Assembly: GCA_043773745.1 (NCBI GenBank)
Contig: JAYVEV010000009.1
Coordinates: 1 to 64,000 of the forward strand
Direction of reading: 5' to 3'
Source: UKL13-2 sp043773745
GTDB taxonomy: Bacteria > Pseudomonadota > Gammaproteobacteria > Burkholderiales > Usitatibacteraceae
Length of the DNA: 64,000 nucleotides
The notes under the pieces are model-generated. The model had not been told where the DNA came from, did not search any database, and was given only the letters and a program-made list of their open reading frames with translations. Positions 26,582 to 34,077 of this stretch are shown here, piece by piece; the first letter of the stretch is position 1; the number at the start of each line of letters is the position of its first letter. The translations under genes and the position numbers were made by a program.

Positions 26582-28057
26582 ATGGGAAAGACCACCGGAT
26601 TTATTGAATACCAACGCTTGAGCGAAGCTTTGATTCCGCCCACTGAGCGCGTCAAAAATTTCAAAGAATTTGTATTTCATCTTAGCGATGACGAAGCAAA
26701 GATGCAGGGCGCACGCTGCATGGATTGCGGCATTCCGTTTTGCCAGTCGGGCTGTCCGGTGAACAACATCATTCCAGATTTCAACGATCTTGTGTTCCGC
26801 CAAAATTGGCGCGAAGCACTCGATACCTTGCACTCGACCAATAATTTCCCGGAGTTCACTGGCCGGGTTTGTCCCGCACCTTGCGAGGCCGCCTGCACGC
26901 TCAACATTAACAACGATGCAGTCGGCATCAAATCCATTGAGCATGCGATTATTGATAAGGGCTGGGAAATGGGCTGGGTCACGCCACAGCTGCCAACACA
27001 CAAGACCGGTAAACGCGTTGCTGTGGTCGGTTCCGGTCCGGCAGGTATGGCCGTCGCCCAGCAGTTGGCGCGTGCCGGGCACGATGTGATTGTGTTTGAA
27101 AAAAGTGACCGCATTGGTGGTTTGCTTCGTTACGGCATCCCTGATTTCAAGATGGAAAAATCACATATTGATCGCCGTGTTGCGCAGATGGAGATAGAGG
27201 GCGTGAAGTTTCGCGTCAACCAGCACATCGGCGGAGGCATGGAAAACAGTACGCCCGCGTCGGCCTTGATGGCTGATTTTGACGCGGTAGTTCTGGCCGG
27301 TGGTGCAGAGTGGCCGCGCGATTTGCCAGTGCCCGGTCGTGAGTTGGATGGCGTTCATTTCGCAATGGATTTTTTGCCCGCGCAAAACAAAATTGTCGCA
27401 GGCGATAAAGTCGCCAGCCAAATCATGGCAACCGGCAAGCATGTGGTGGTGATTGGTGGTGGCGATACTGGTAGCGATTGCGTTGGCACTTCGAACCGTC
27501 ACGGCGCGGCGACTATCGCGCAATTTGAATTGATGCCGCAACCTCCCGAGCAAGAAAATAAGCCTTTGGTATGGCCATATTGGCCGGTAAAGCTGCGCAC
27601 CTCGTCGTCTCACGAAGAAGGCTGTCATCGCGATTGGTCGATTGCGACCAAAAAATTTGTTGGCAGCAATGGCAAGGTCGAAAAATTAATCGCAGCCAAG
27701 GTTGAGTGGAAAGACGGGAAAATGCAGGAAGTTCCCAATTCCGAATTTGAAATGAAGGCCGATCTCGTGCTGCTGGCGATGGGCTTCATGGCACCGACTC
27801 AACAGGGATTGCTGGAGCAATTTGTTCAGCTCGGTGTTGAGAAAGATGCGCGTGGCAATGTCAAAGCCGGTACTGAAGATGGTGCCAGCGTTTTGACAGA
27901 AACTCCGCTCGCTTATCAAACGGCTAACCCGAAAATTTTCACAGCTGGTGATATGCGCCGCGGTCAGTCGCTGGTGGTATGGGCCATTCGCGAAGGCCGC
28001 CAGTGCGCGCGTTCCGTGGATCAGTATTTAATGGGCGCTTCAGAATTGCCAAGATAG
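26582..28057 (+). CDS. gltD: Glutamate synthase small subunit
   Basis: Small subunit of glutamate synthase, 491 residues, which passes electrons from NADPH through FAD and 4Fe-4S centres to GltB. Two Cys clusters near the N terminus (CMDCGIPFCQSGCP and CPAPCEAAC) bind the Fe-S centres. GSGPAG at about residue 143 binds FAD, and a second GGGDTGSD site binds NADPH. The C-terminal GDMRRGQSLVVWAI closes the FAD domain. It forms an operon with gltB. A member of the hairpin-repeat family lies directly after its stop. Confidence 0.97.
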   Translation: MGKTTGFIEYQRLSEALIPPTERVKNFKEFVFHLSDDEAKMQGARCMDCGIPFCQSGCPVNNIIPDFNDLVFRQNWREALDTLHSTNNFPEFTGRVCPAPCEAACTLNINNDAVGIKSIEHAIIDKGWEMGWVTPQLPTHKTGKRVAVVGSGPAGMAVAQQLARAGHDVIVFEKSDRIGGLLRYGIPDFKMEKSHIDRRVAQMEIEGVKFRVNQHIGGGMENSTPASALMADFDAVVLAGGAEWPRDLPVPGRELDGVHFAMDFLPAQNKIVAGDKVASQIMATGKHVVVIGGGDTGSDCVGTSNRHGAATIAQFELMPQPPEQENKPLVWPYWPVKLRTSSSHEEGCHRDWSIATKKFVGSNGKVEKLIAAKVEWKDGKMQEVPNSEFEMKADLVLLAMGFMAPTQQGLLEQFVQLGVEKDARGNVKAGTEDGASVLTETPLAYQTANPKIFTAGDMRRGQSLVVWAIREGRQCARSVDQYLMGASELPR

Positions 28058-28062
28058 AAATG

Positions 28063-28131
28063 AAACTCTATACCTGTCGCGGCGTTTGAGGAAAAAAGCC
28101 CTAAACGGCACGCCAGTATTGGTGTGTTGCC
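28063..28131 (+). repeat. Intergenic hairpin repeat
   Basis: Begins five bases after the gltD stop. It shares AAACTCT, an A-rich centre (GAGGAAAAAAGCCC) and a CGCCAGTATTGG right arm with the copy at 32524, and the same plan as 9301. The left arm is diverged, so outer pairing is poor in this copy. Confidence 0.5.
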
Positions 28132-28212
28132 TCTTATTATTTTATTGTGTTGTTTTCGATCTGTCGATCTGCGGTAAGCTCGTGGTTTGATTATTCGCTG
28201 CGAAAATCCATC

Positions 28213-29013
28213 ATGCAAAAAATTCTGTCGTTCGCTATTGCCGCCCTGTCGGCGGCGTTGATTTCAGGTCTTGCAGCAGACAATGCTGTTGCCGCGCAGA
28301 CTGCTACAGCAAATGAATCTGTAGAGCCCGTATATGCCGTGCTCTCACTGATTGGCGACAAACTCAGTATTGTCGTTGCACAATCACAAACAGGCACCCG
28401 AGTGGACGCGAGCCGGCGTGAAACACTGTCGATCAGTGAAGATGTATTCGACACCATGGCAGTTAGCGCGACTGTCGCCGCCGTGCGCGAATTGCGACCT
28501 TCGGCCGAGCTGGCGGCGCTGAATACCCGCAGTGCGGTGCTGTTTGAAAAACAGCGCACTCTCTTTGAAGAAAGCGGTAATACGATTGCTATACCAGAGC
28601 CTATTCGCATTGCCCTTAAAAATCAAAATGCCACCCATCTTTTTTTAATCACCAAGCGCATTGATGAGGCTGCTGCCGAATTTAGCAACGGCACCACCGA
28701 TGGCAAAGGCATGCTAGAGGGCCTGGGTTTCTATCTGGATGGCTCAATTGCTACCGTTGATGGTGCCACAGGCAAGGCGGGGCAGGGATTCATTGCGCCG
28801 TTTGCGTATATGAATGTGGCCTTAATTGATCTCGCCACTTCAAAAGTTATAAAAAAACAAAAAATCACATCCTCTTGGCCTGTATCGGCGGGCGTTGCCG
28901 TAACTGATATTGGCAACCCGTGGGCAGCACTAAGCTCGGCTGAGAAAATTCGTCTGGTCAATGAGTTGATTCGCCGCGAAATCATGCGTGCGGTGCCTGA
29001 TTTATTGCAGTAG
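28213..29013 (+). CDS. Exported protein of unknown function
   Basis: Predicted periplasmic protein of 266 residues with a Sec signal peptide (1-28, ending AVAAQ). The mature part alternates helices and strands, and the segment VYAVLSLIGDKLSIVVAQSQTG at its start could be the first strand pair. I recognise no catalytic motif. The ATG at 28213 is preferred over upstream GTG/TTG codons because it yields the signal peptide. It converges on the bufferin-type operon and the two are separated by a hairpin terminator, so it is not co-transcribed with it. No function is proposed. Confidence 0.7.
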   Translation: MQKILSFAIAALSAALISGLAADNAVAAQTATANESVEPVYAVLSLIGDKLSIVVAQSQTGTRVDASRRETLSISEDVFDTMAVSATVAAVRELRPSAELAALNTRSAVLFEKQRTLFEESGNTIAIPEPIRIALKNQNATHLFLITKRIDEAAAEFSNGTTDGKGMLEGLGFYLDGSIATVDGATGKAGQGFIAPFAYMNVALIDLATSKVIKKQKITSSWPVSAGVAVTDIGNPWAALSSAEKIRLVNELIRREIMRAVPDLLQ

Positions 29014-29026
29014 TTGTGCTGCAAGT

Positions 29027-29055
29027 GGCCCGTGAGTTTTCACGAGCCTAATTTT
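29027..29055. terminator. Hairpin terminator between convergent genes
   Basis: GGCCCGTGA and TCACGAGCC arms (29027-29048, one mismatch) enclose a four-base loop and are followed by TAATTTT on the plus strand. It lies between the exported unknown gene and the end of the bufferin-type operon. Confidence 0.7.
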
Positions 29056-29855
29056 CAGGCGGACGTAATCTGCAGCCCACTAATCAACTGATTGTCAACC
29101 CACTGCCGCAGCAATTCCACCGCGCGCACCGCGACCAATTCCGCATCGTGCCATTCGCCAAGTCCCTCGCATAGTGCCGCAAAGTTGGCTCCGGCTGATA
29201 CGGCATTGAGTGCCCACGCTTCATCTGAGCGGAGCGAGCGGAAATAGACCGCATGCCCGCGCCGCCAAATCACCCAGGCAGTACAAGATTCAGTCTGAAC
29301 AAGGTTTGGCGCATCGCATTCATCCTGCACGGCTTGCCAGAATGCGGGTACGTTCCACTGCATCGTCAAACGCTGCATGCTCGCTTGCATCGTGAGGTGC
29401 AGTTGAGGCCACGAGTCGCCCGCAAGTGCCGCCAGTTCATCAAACGGCACCACGGGGGAATCTATTGCATCAAATGCCAGTCCCATTGCCCATTCGAAGG
29501 CGGCCATTTCGGTTAACACTGAGTGGGATGCAAACGGTTCCTTACGGCCAAGGAACTCGGCAAGGTTCATGCCGAACCAGCGCGCGTTGGGGCTAACGGA
29601 TGGGTGCGCTTCTATATACGCCAGCGCCAATTGGCCAAACAATTCATCACCCGCCAGCACATGCAATGCAGGATAGTCCGTATCAAGAACCTCCTGCAAT
29701 CTTGAGCGATAGGCGCTTGCATAAATGGCTAATCGTGTCTCTGCATTGATGCGCGGGCCTTCAATAATAGCGGGAAAAATATCCGTTGAACCATGCAGCA
29801 CATGAGCCTGAAAATCGCGCATTAGCCTATCTGCACTTGAAATGTTGACATCCAT
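29055..29855 (-). CDS. bufC: DUF2063 partner of a bufferin biosynthesis enzyme (BufC-like)
   Basis: Putative DNA-binding-domain protein (DUF2063), 266 residues, the usual partner of DUF692 enzymes. The conserved N-terminal region (MRDFQAHVLHG, then RLAIYASAYRSRLQEVL and DYPALHVLAGDELF) matches DUF2063, and the C-terminal half is the variable part of the family. In bufferin and related MNIO systems this protein recognises the precursor peptide and presents it to the DUF692 enzyme (established for the family). Its ATG overlaps the DUF692 stop by one base (TAATG), so the two are co-translated. The third gene, encoding the Cys-rich precursor, lies upstream. Confidence 0.85.
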   Translation of the reverse strand: MDVNISSADRLMRDFQAHVLHGSTDIFPAIIEGPRINAETRLAIYASAYRSRLQEVLDTDYPALHVLAGDELFGQLALAYIEAHPSVSPNARWFGMNLAEFLGRKEPFASHSVLTEMAAFEWAMGLAFDAIDSPVVPFDELAALAGDSWPQLHLTMQASMQRLTMQWNVPAFWQAVQDECDAPNLVQTESCTAWVIWRRGHAVYFRSLRSDEAWALNAVSAGANFAALCEGLGEWHDAELVAVRAVELLRQWVDNQLISGLQITSA

Positions 29856-30703
29856 TATGCTGCGACCATAATTGGATCGGATTCACAAAGTATGCTGTTT
29901 GAAATTTTTCTCGCGTGCTCGAGCTCAACCAGCAATTCCGTCAGCGGTGGGATGGCATCATCACGTTCAATCATCGCGGGTACAGGGCCGAAACGGCGTA
30001 CTGCGTCGGCGTAGAGTGTCCATACCGGGTCAACTACCGATGCGTCATGGGTATCAATGATGTAATCGCCATAGTGGTGGTGGCCGGCAAGGTGAAACTG
30101 CTTAACGCGGTTAACAGCGATGCCTTTCAAGTATTCCGCAGCTTCAAAACTGTGGTTGAATGCACTGACAAAAATGTTGTTGATATCAAGGAGGATAAAA
30201 CAATCGGCCTTCTCCGCAATCGCGCTGATAAATTCCCATTCACTCATGGCCGATTGTTTAAACGTGACGTAGCTTGAAACATTCTCCAACATGATTTGGC
30301 GGCCCAAAAAATCTTGCACTTCGCGCACTCTGGTCGCGACATGTGCAACCGTTTCTTCGGTGTACGGCAGCGGCATCAAATCATGTAAATTTTTGCCCGC
30401 CAAACCGGTCCAGCACAAGTGATCAGAAATACCCTCAGGCTCAACCCGATCGGCGAGCTGTTTGAGATCGCGCAAATAGTCACGATTTAATGGATCGGTA
30501 CTGCCGATTGAAAGTGAAACACCGTGCATCACCATCGGATAGTCACGACGGATGCGCATTAGGTTGGCGAGCGCTCTGCCACCGGGCACCATATAGTTCT
30601 CGGAAATGATTTCGAAGAAATCCAGTGCGGGCGGATCCGCAAAAATGGTTTCGTAATGCGGCGTGCGCAGCCCCAAGCCAAAGCGAGAATTATTTTTTGT
30701 CAT
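29855..30703 (-). CDS. bufB: DUF692/MNIO enzyme of a bufferin-type system (BufB-like)
   Basis: Multinuclear non-haem iron-dependent oxidative enzyme, 282 residues in a TIM-barrel fold. Family segments and probable metal ligands are all visible: GLGLRTPHY, MHGVSLSIG, EGISDHLCW, LENVSSY, LLDINN, QFHLAGHHH, DTHD and MIERDD. In characterised bufferins the enzyme converts Cys residues of the precursor into thiooxazoles that bind copper. The ATG at 30703 places GLGLR near the N terminus; a TTG at 30751 would add 16 residues. It overlaps the DUF2063 gene and sits 105 bp after the precursor gene. Confidence 0.9.
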   Translation of the reverse strand: MTKNNSRFGLGLRTPHYETIFADPPALDFFEIISENYMVPGGRALANLMRIRRDYPMVMHGVSLSIGSTDPLNRDYLRDLKQLADRVEPEGISDHLCWTGLAGKNLHDLMPLPYTEETVAHVATRVREVQDFLGRQIMLENVSSYVTFKQSAMSEWEFISAIAEKADCFILLDINNIFVSAFNHSFEAAEYLKGIAVNRVKQFHLAGHHHYGDYIIDTHDASVVDPVWTLYADAVRRFGPVPAMIERDDAIPPLTELLVELEHARKISNSILCESDPIMVAA

Positions 30704-30808
30704 ATCAAAATAATCGGTCACCACACTAGATGCGGTGCGGCGACCGATCAAACATCACTCACTACAGGGGAAATCAAAAACAGTTAACTGTTTAAAACAG
30801 AGTGCCAA

Positions 30809-31075
30809 TTATTTCTTGGCGCCTTCAACTTTGCCGCCAATTTGCTTGCACTGATCGGCAGTCATGGCGACAAATCCCTGACCTTTGCAGCTGCCTTGAC
30901 CCTTACAAGCGTTGCTGGCGGTCTTGCAATCGTTATGACCTTTGCATGCATTCACGCCTTCGCAGTGAATTTTCTTCGCTTCTTGTGCCTGTGCGGTGCT
31001 AACGACGGTTGTCATCAACATGCCTGCAGCAGCGATAGCAAGAGCGACACCGGATAGTTTTTGAGTTGCGTTCAT
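30809..31075 (-). CDS. bufA: Bufferin-type Cys-rich precursor peptide (BufA-like)
   Basis: Small exported precursor of 88 residues. Residues 1-30 form a Sec signal peptide ending AQA. The mature part holds six Cys at 38, 44, 50, 57, 63 and 76 in a repetitive CKG-x-x-x-C pattern (NACKGHNDC, NACKGQGSCKGQG). This spacing resembles the CKG-type bufferin precursors rather than the DUF2282 type, though I cannot confirm the subfamily. It is the substrate of the adjacent MNIO enzyme and should be a periplasmic metal-binding, probably copper-binding, modified peptide. A GGAGA ribosome-binding site lies ten bases before the ATG. It is the first gene of the operon and its promoter must lie in 31076-31396. 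Confidence 0.88.
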   Translation of the reverse strand: MNATQKLSGVALAIAAAGMLMTTVVSTAQAQEAKKIHCEGVNACKGHNDCKTASNACKGQGSCKGQGFVAMTADQCKQIGGKVEGAKK

Positions 31076-31396
31076 ATCAGATTCTCCAAAATAATTGATT
31101 AAAAAGAGGATTTACTTTCAGACTTAAAAATTCAAGCAAACACCTGAGATATTGTGGGGATGGTTCAATGCTGTTTCGCCACTCCCTGAGCCGTTAGTGG
31201 TGGACTTATTCAATTCCTTACAAGGCCCTCTTTTTTAAAACGAATCTCGCCAGTTCACGCAACGCGTTACGCCTGCAATTAGCTCAAAGGAAGGTCTGTT
31301 GCTTTGCCAGCAGCGAAAATCGGTAAGGCAATTCGTGCATCGACGACCAACCGCCTGTTACCCATTCGGGTTTCGTATGCCCAAAAAGGCTTCAAC
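31076..31396. other. Intergenic region with divergent promoters
   Basis: A 321-bp region between the bufferin-type operon (minus strand) and the DEP-domain gene (plus strand), AT-rich near 31085-31140. Both operons must start here. I do not see a convincing consensus promoter, a known copper-regulator palindrome or a small gene. A metal-responsive promoter is expected from the operon's role but is not shown by the sequence. Confidence 0.35.
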
Positions 31397-32464
31397 ATGA
31401 TTCGTTTATCTGATGTGCCAATATTGCTTGCTCAATCTGATCCCGGGCAGGAACAATTACTTCGCGGTTCGGGCGTTGCGGTTGGACTAAGTCTGCATGT
31501 CCTGCCCGGCAAAGAATCATTACGTCAGGAAATTGAACAATGTCGCTATGCATGGAACACCAGTCCGGTACTGATCGTGGATGTTGCCGTTCTTGCCGCG
31601 CAGGCGCTCGATGCCGAGACGGCGCTCAAAATGCTAACGCAATTGTTTCCCACTATGCGCATCATTTGTACCTTGGGCGACCGTATCACGGTCACCCGAA
31701 ATGAAGTTGATTGGCTGACTAAACACGGTGCCTCCGCCGTGTTTGCAAACGCCAATGTTGTGCGCCTTGAAGAGACGGTGATTCCTGTGCTGCGGGCAGC
31801 AATTCCAACACCAGATCTGGTGCTGAACGTTGCCAAGGTTGCTGATTATCTGCGCGTGCTGGACATTAATGCAGATGAGTCATCAGAAATGTCCAGTCTG
31901 CATCAGACTATGCGTAAGCTCGAAAAACGCAATATACCGGTCGCGAGTCTGATTGATTATGTCCGCGGCCCAGATGGCTTCGAGGTCAAAAGCCGCAGTT
32001 ATCGGCTCAAACCTTATCTTGACTGTTTCATCGCCAGCGAAGCGGTCAAATTATTAACGGATTTCCTAGATTGTTCAACTGAATTTGCTTTGATGGCAGG
32101 GCTGTTATTGCAGCGTATGGATATCTTTCATCATGTCACTGGTGATCATGATTTTAAAGATGAAAGTTTATTTTTTAGATTTTATGCGGCATCAGAAAAA
32201 CTTGACCAGATGGATCTTTCGATTGCGTTGGCGCAGTCAAAATCTGCCAAAGGATTCGTCCGTGCAGACAGAGCTTATCTGGGCAGGAATTTTCCAGACT
32301 GCTTTATCGGCCACGAAGCTGTTGATTGGCTATGTGCACGCTATCTCCTCTCCCGACAAGAGGCTGTCACGCTGGGGCAGTCGCTGTTGAGGTTGCACGT
32401 GTTTCGCCACGTTACCGATGATCATGACTTTCTCGACCAACACTATTTTTACCGGTTCTCTTAG
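31397..32464 (+). CDS. Tandem DEP-domain protein with receiver-like N terminus
   Basis: Cytoplasmic protein of 355 residues. Residues 1-135 have the alternating strand-helix pattern of a response-regulator receiver (IRLSDVPILLAQSD, VLIVDVAVLAAQAL, GASAVFANANVVRLEE) but appear to lack a clear phosphorylatable Asp site. Two DEP domains follow (about 190-263 and 280-355), each ending in a matching H-V-T-x-D-H-D-F-x-D block plus an F-x-R-F terminus, so they arose by duplication. DEP domains bind membranes or partner proteins in signalling. The role is unknown. The ATG at 31397 is chosen over a TTG at 31304 for start-codon quality and AAGG just upstream. Confidence 0.7.
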   Translation: MIRLSDVPILLAQSDPGQEQLLRGSGVAVGLSLHVLPGKESLRQEIEQCRYAWNTSPVLIVDVAVLAAQALDAETALKMLTQLFPTMRIICTLGDRITVTRNEVDWLTKHGASAVFANANVVRLEETVIPVLRAAIPTPDLVLNVAKVADYLRVLDINADESSEMSSLHQTMRKLEKRNIPVASLIDYVRGPDGFEVKSRSYRLKPYLDCFIASEAVKLLTDFLDCSTEFALMAGLLLQRMDIFHHVTGDHDFKDESLFFRFYAASEKLDQMDLSIALAQSKSAKGFVRADRAYLGRNFPDCFIGHEAVDWLCARYLLSRQEAVTLGQSLLRLHVFRHVTDDHDFLDQHYFYRFS

Positions 32465-32523
32465 TGAAAATATCTAATTAGCTCTCGTCCAGCCACAGCA
32501 AGAGGTGCAGACATTATTTGCAT

Positions 32524-32592
32524 AAACTCTGCCACTGGGGCGGATTTCGTGGCAAAAAGTGCTTAAAAACGTCGTCAGTGTTGGAGTTTACC
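32524..32592 (+). repeat. Intergenic hairpin repeat
   Basis: Lies 59 bases after the DEP gene stop. AAACTCT, GGCAAAAAGTGC and CGTCAGTGTTGGAGTTT align with the copies at 9301 and 28063, in the same orientation relative to the preceding gene. Confidence 0.5.
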
Positions 32593-32729
32593 TTTTCTAA
32601 ATTGCGGTGATCCATGCTTGATTTTTGAGAAAGTAGGCTGGAATAAGATTCGGTCGAGGCGGCACGGATGCGATAATGAAGGGTGCAGTTTATTGATTGC
32701 GCTTTTTTTCATTCTGCGGTTTTTTCGTC

Positions 32730-33794
32730 ATGACCACTTTAAAAAACGACACCTTTCTTCGTGCGCTGATGCGCGAACCGACTTCATACACCCCGATCTG
32801 GATCATGCGGCAGGCGGGGCGCTACTTGCCCGAATACAAAGCAACACGCGCAAAAGCGGGTAGCTTTCTGGGGCTCGCCAAAAATCCTGATTACTGCACC
32901 GAAGTTACATTGCAACCGCTGGATCGCTTCCCGCTAGATGCGGCGATTTTGTTTTCGGATATTTTGACCATCCCTGATGCCATGGGGCTGGGACTTTATT
33001 TTGCCGATGGCGAAGGGCCAAAATTTGAGCGACCGTTACGAACAGAGGAGGATGTCAGACGGCTACCGCTGGCCGATATGGCTTCGCTTAAATATGTTAC
33101 CGATGCGGTAACACAGATTCGTGGCGCACTGAATGGGCGTGTGCCGCTCATTGGCTTCTCCGGCAGTCCGTTTACGCTTGCCTGCTACATGATTGAAGGC
33201 GGTGGGTCGGATGACTTTCGTTTAACCAAAACCATGATGTTCCAACGCCCGGATTTGCTGCACTCGATCCTTGAAAAAAATACCGAGAGCGTCATAACCT
33301 ATTTGAATGCACAAATTGACGCGGGCGCACAGGCGGTTCAGCTATTTGACACTTGGGGCGGGGCGTTATCGCATCATGCTTATCAGGAGTTTTCCCTAAA
33401 ATATGCAAAGCGGGTAATGGCGGGTCTAAAACGTGAACGAGAAGGGCGTGTGGTGCCGCGCATATTTTTCACCAAGGGTGGCGGCCTGTGGCTTGAATCA
33501 ATGGCAGAAATAGGTGCGGATGCTTTGGGCCTAGATTGGACCATTCAAATTGGTGATGCAAAAAAACGCGTCGGCCATCAAGTAGCGCTGCAGGGAAACC
33601 TGGATCCGCTAACGCTGTTTGCGCCGCCTGACGTGATTGCGCGGGAGGCAGAGCGGGTTTTGAGCGACTTTGCGTATGACAAAAATGCCACAGGCCATGT
33701 ATTTAATTTGGGCCATGGCATTTCCCAGTTTACCAATCCAGCCCATGTGGAAGCGCTTGTTCACGCCGTTCACCGCGCCAGTGCTAGGGAATAG
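32730..33794 (+). CDS. hemE: Uroporphyrinogen decarboxylase
   Basis: Decarboxylates the four acetate side chains of uroporphyrinogen III to give coproporphyrinogen III in haem synthesis; 354 residues, normal length. Signature 1 WIMRQAGRYLPEY is at the N terminus (residues about 24-36) with the two substrate-binding Arg. Signature 2 GFSGSPFTLACYMIEGG is near residue 147, and DTWGG and the terminal NLGHGI complete the active site. The ATG at 32730 is chosen because family members begin close to the NDTFLRAL segment. priA follows in the same direction after a 283-bp gap. Confidence 0.96.
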   Translation: MTTLKNDTFLRALMREPTSYTPIWIMRQAGRYLPEYKATRAKAGSFLGLAKNPDYCTEVTLQPLDRFPLDAAILFSDILTIPDAMGLGLYFADGEGPKFERPLRTEEDVRRLPLADMASLKYVTDAVTQIRGALNGRVPLIGFSGSPFTLACYMIEGGGSDDFRLTKTMMFQRPDLLHSILEKNTESVITYLNAQIDAGAQAVQLFDTWGGALSHHAYQEFSLKYAKRVMAGLKREREGRVVPRIFFTKGGGLWLESMAEIGADALGLDWTIQIGDAKKRVGHQVALQGNLDPLTLFAPPDVIAREAERVLSDFAYDKNATGHVFNLGHGISQFTNPAHVEALVHAVHRASARE

Positions 33795-33850
33795 CATTTT
33801 ATTTCAGTGTCAAGCGCATTTTTATCAGCACTTGAGAAAAAAATGCTTGC

Positions 33851-34035
33851 TTATGCACAGAAAGCTCGTTCTCGCACAATAGCGCTGATTTTTATGAATG
33901 TGCTGTAAATAATGTTCGCAACTTGTTAATTTAATTAAGGTTTTTTATTATTTTTTCACTGCTTTTAATAGCGCAGCTACGTTATGCCGCCACGACAGAC
34001 TCGGTAAAAGCGAGCTATGCACAAAGTTATCCACA
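33851..34035 (+). promoter_or_regulatory. Cluster of DnaA-box-like sites in an AT-rich gap
   Basis: Between hemE and priA there are two exact matches to the DnaA box TTATNCACA on the plus strand: TTATGCACA at 33851-33859 and TTATCCACA at 34027-34035. A one-mismatch site CTATGCACA lies at 34015-34023. The intervening sequence (33900-33970) is very AT-rich, including TTAATTTAATTAA. This may be a DnaA-regulated promoter or a DnaA-binding locus; whether it is an origin cannot be decided from the sequence. Confidence 0.4.
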
Positions 34036-34077
34036 GATGACTGGCATCGGTTGTAGTTTTCTAATTGGTCGTATTCG

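Noticed and set aside
33811..33849. Hairpin after hemE (CAAGCGCATTTTT and AAAAAAATGCTTG)
   Set aside because: Imperfect stem with A-rich arms and no T-run after it on the plus strand, so a terminator call is not supported.
33795..34077. Chromosomal origin next to hemE as in alphaproteobacteria
   Set aside because: Gene content is betaproteobacterial and only two exact boxes are present. It is kept as a lower-level finding, not called as an origin.
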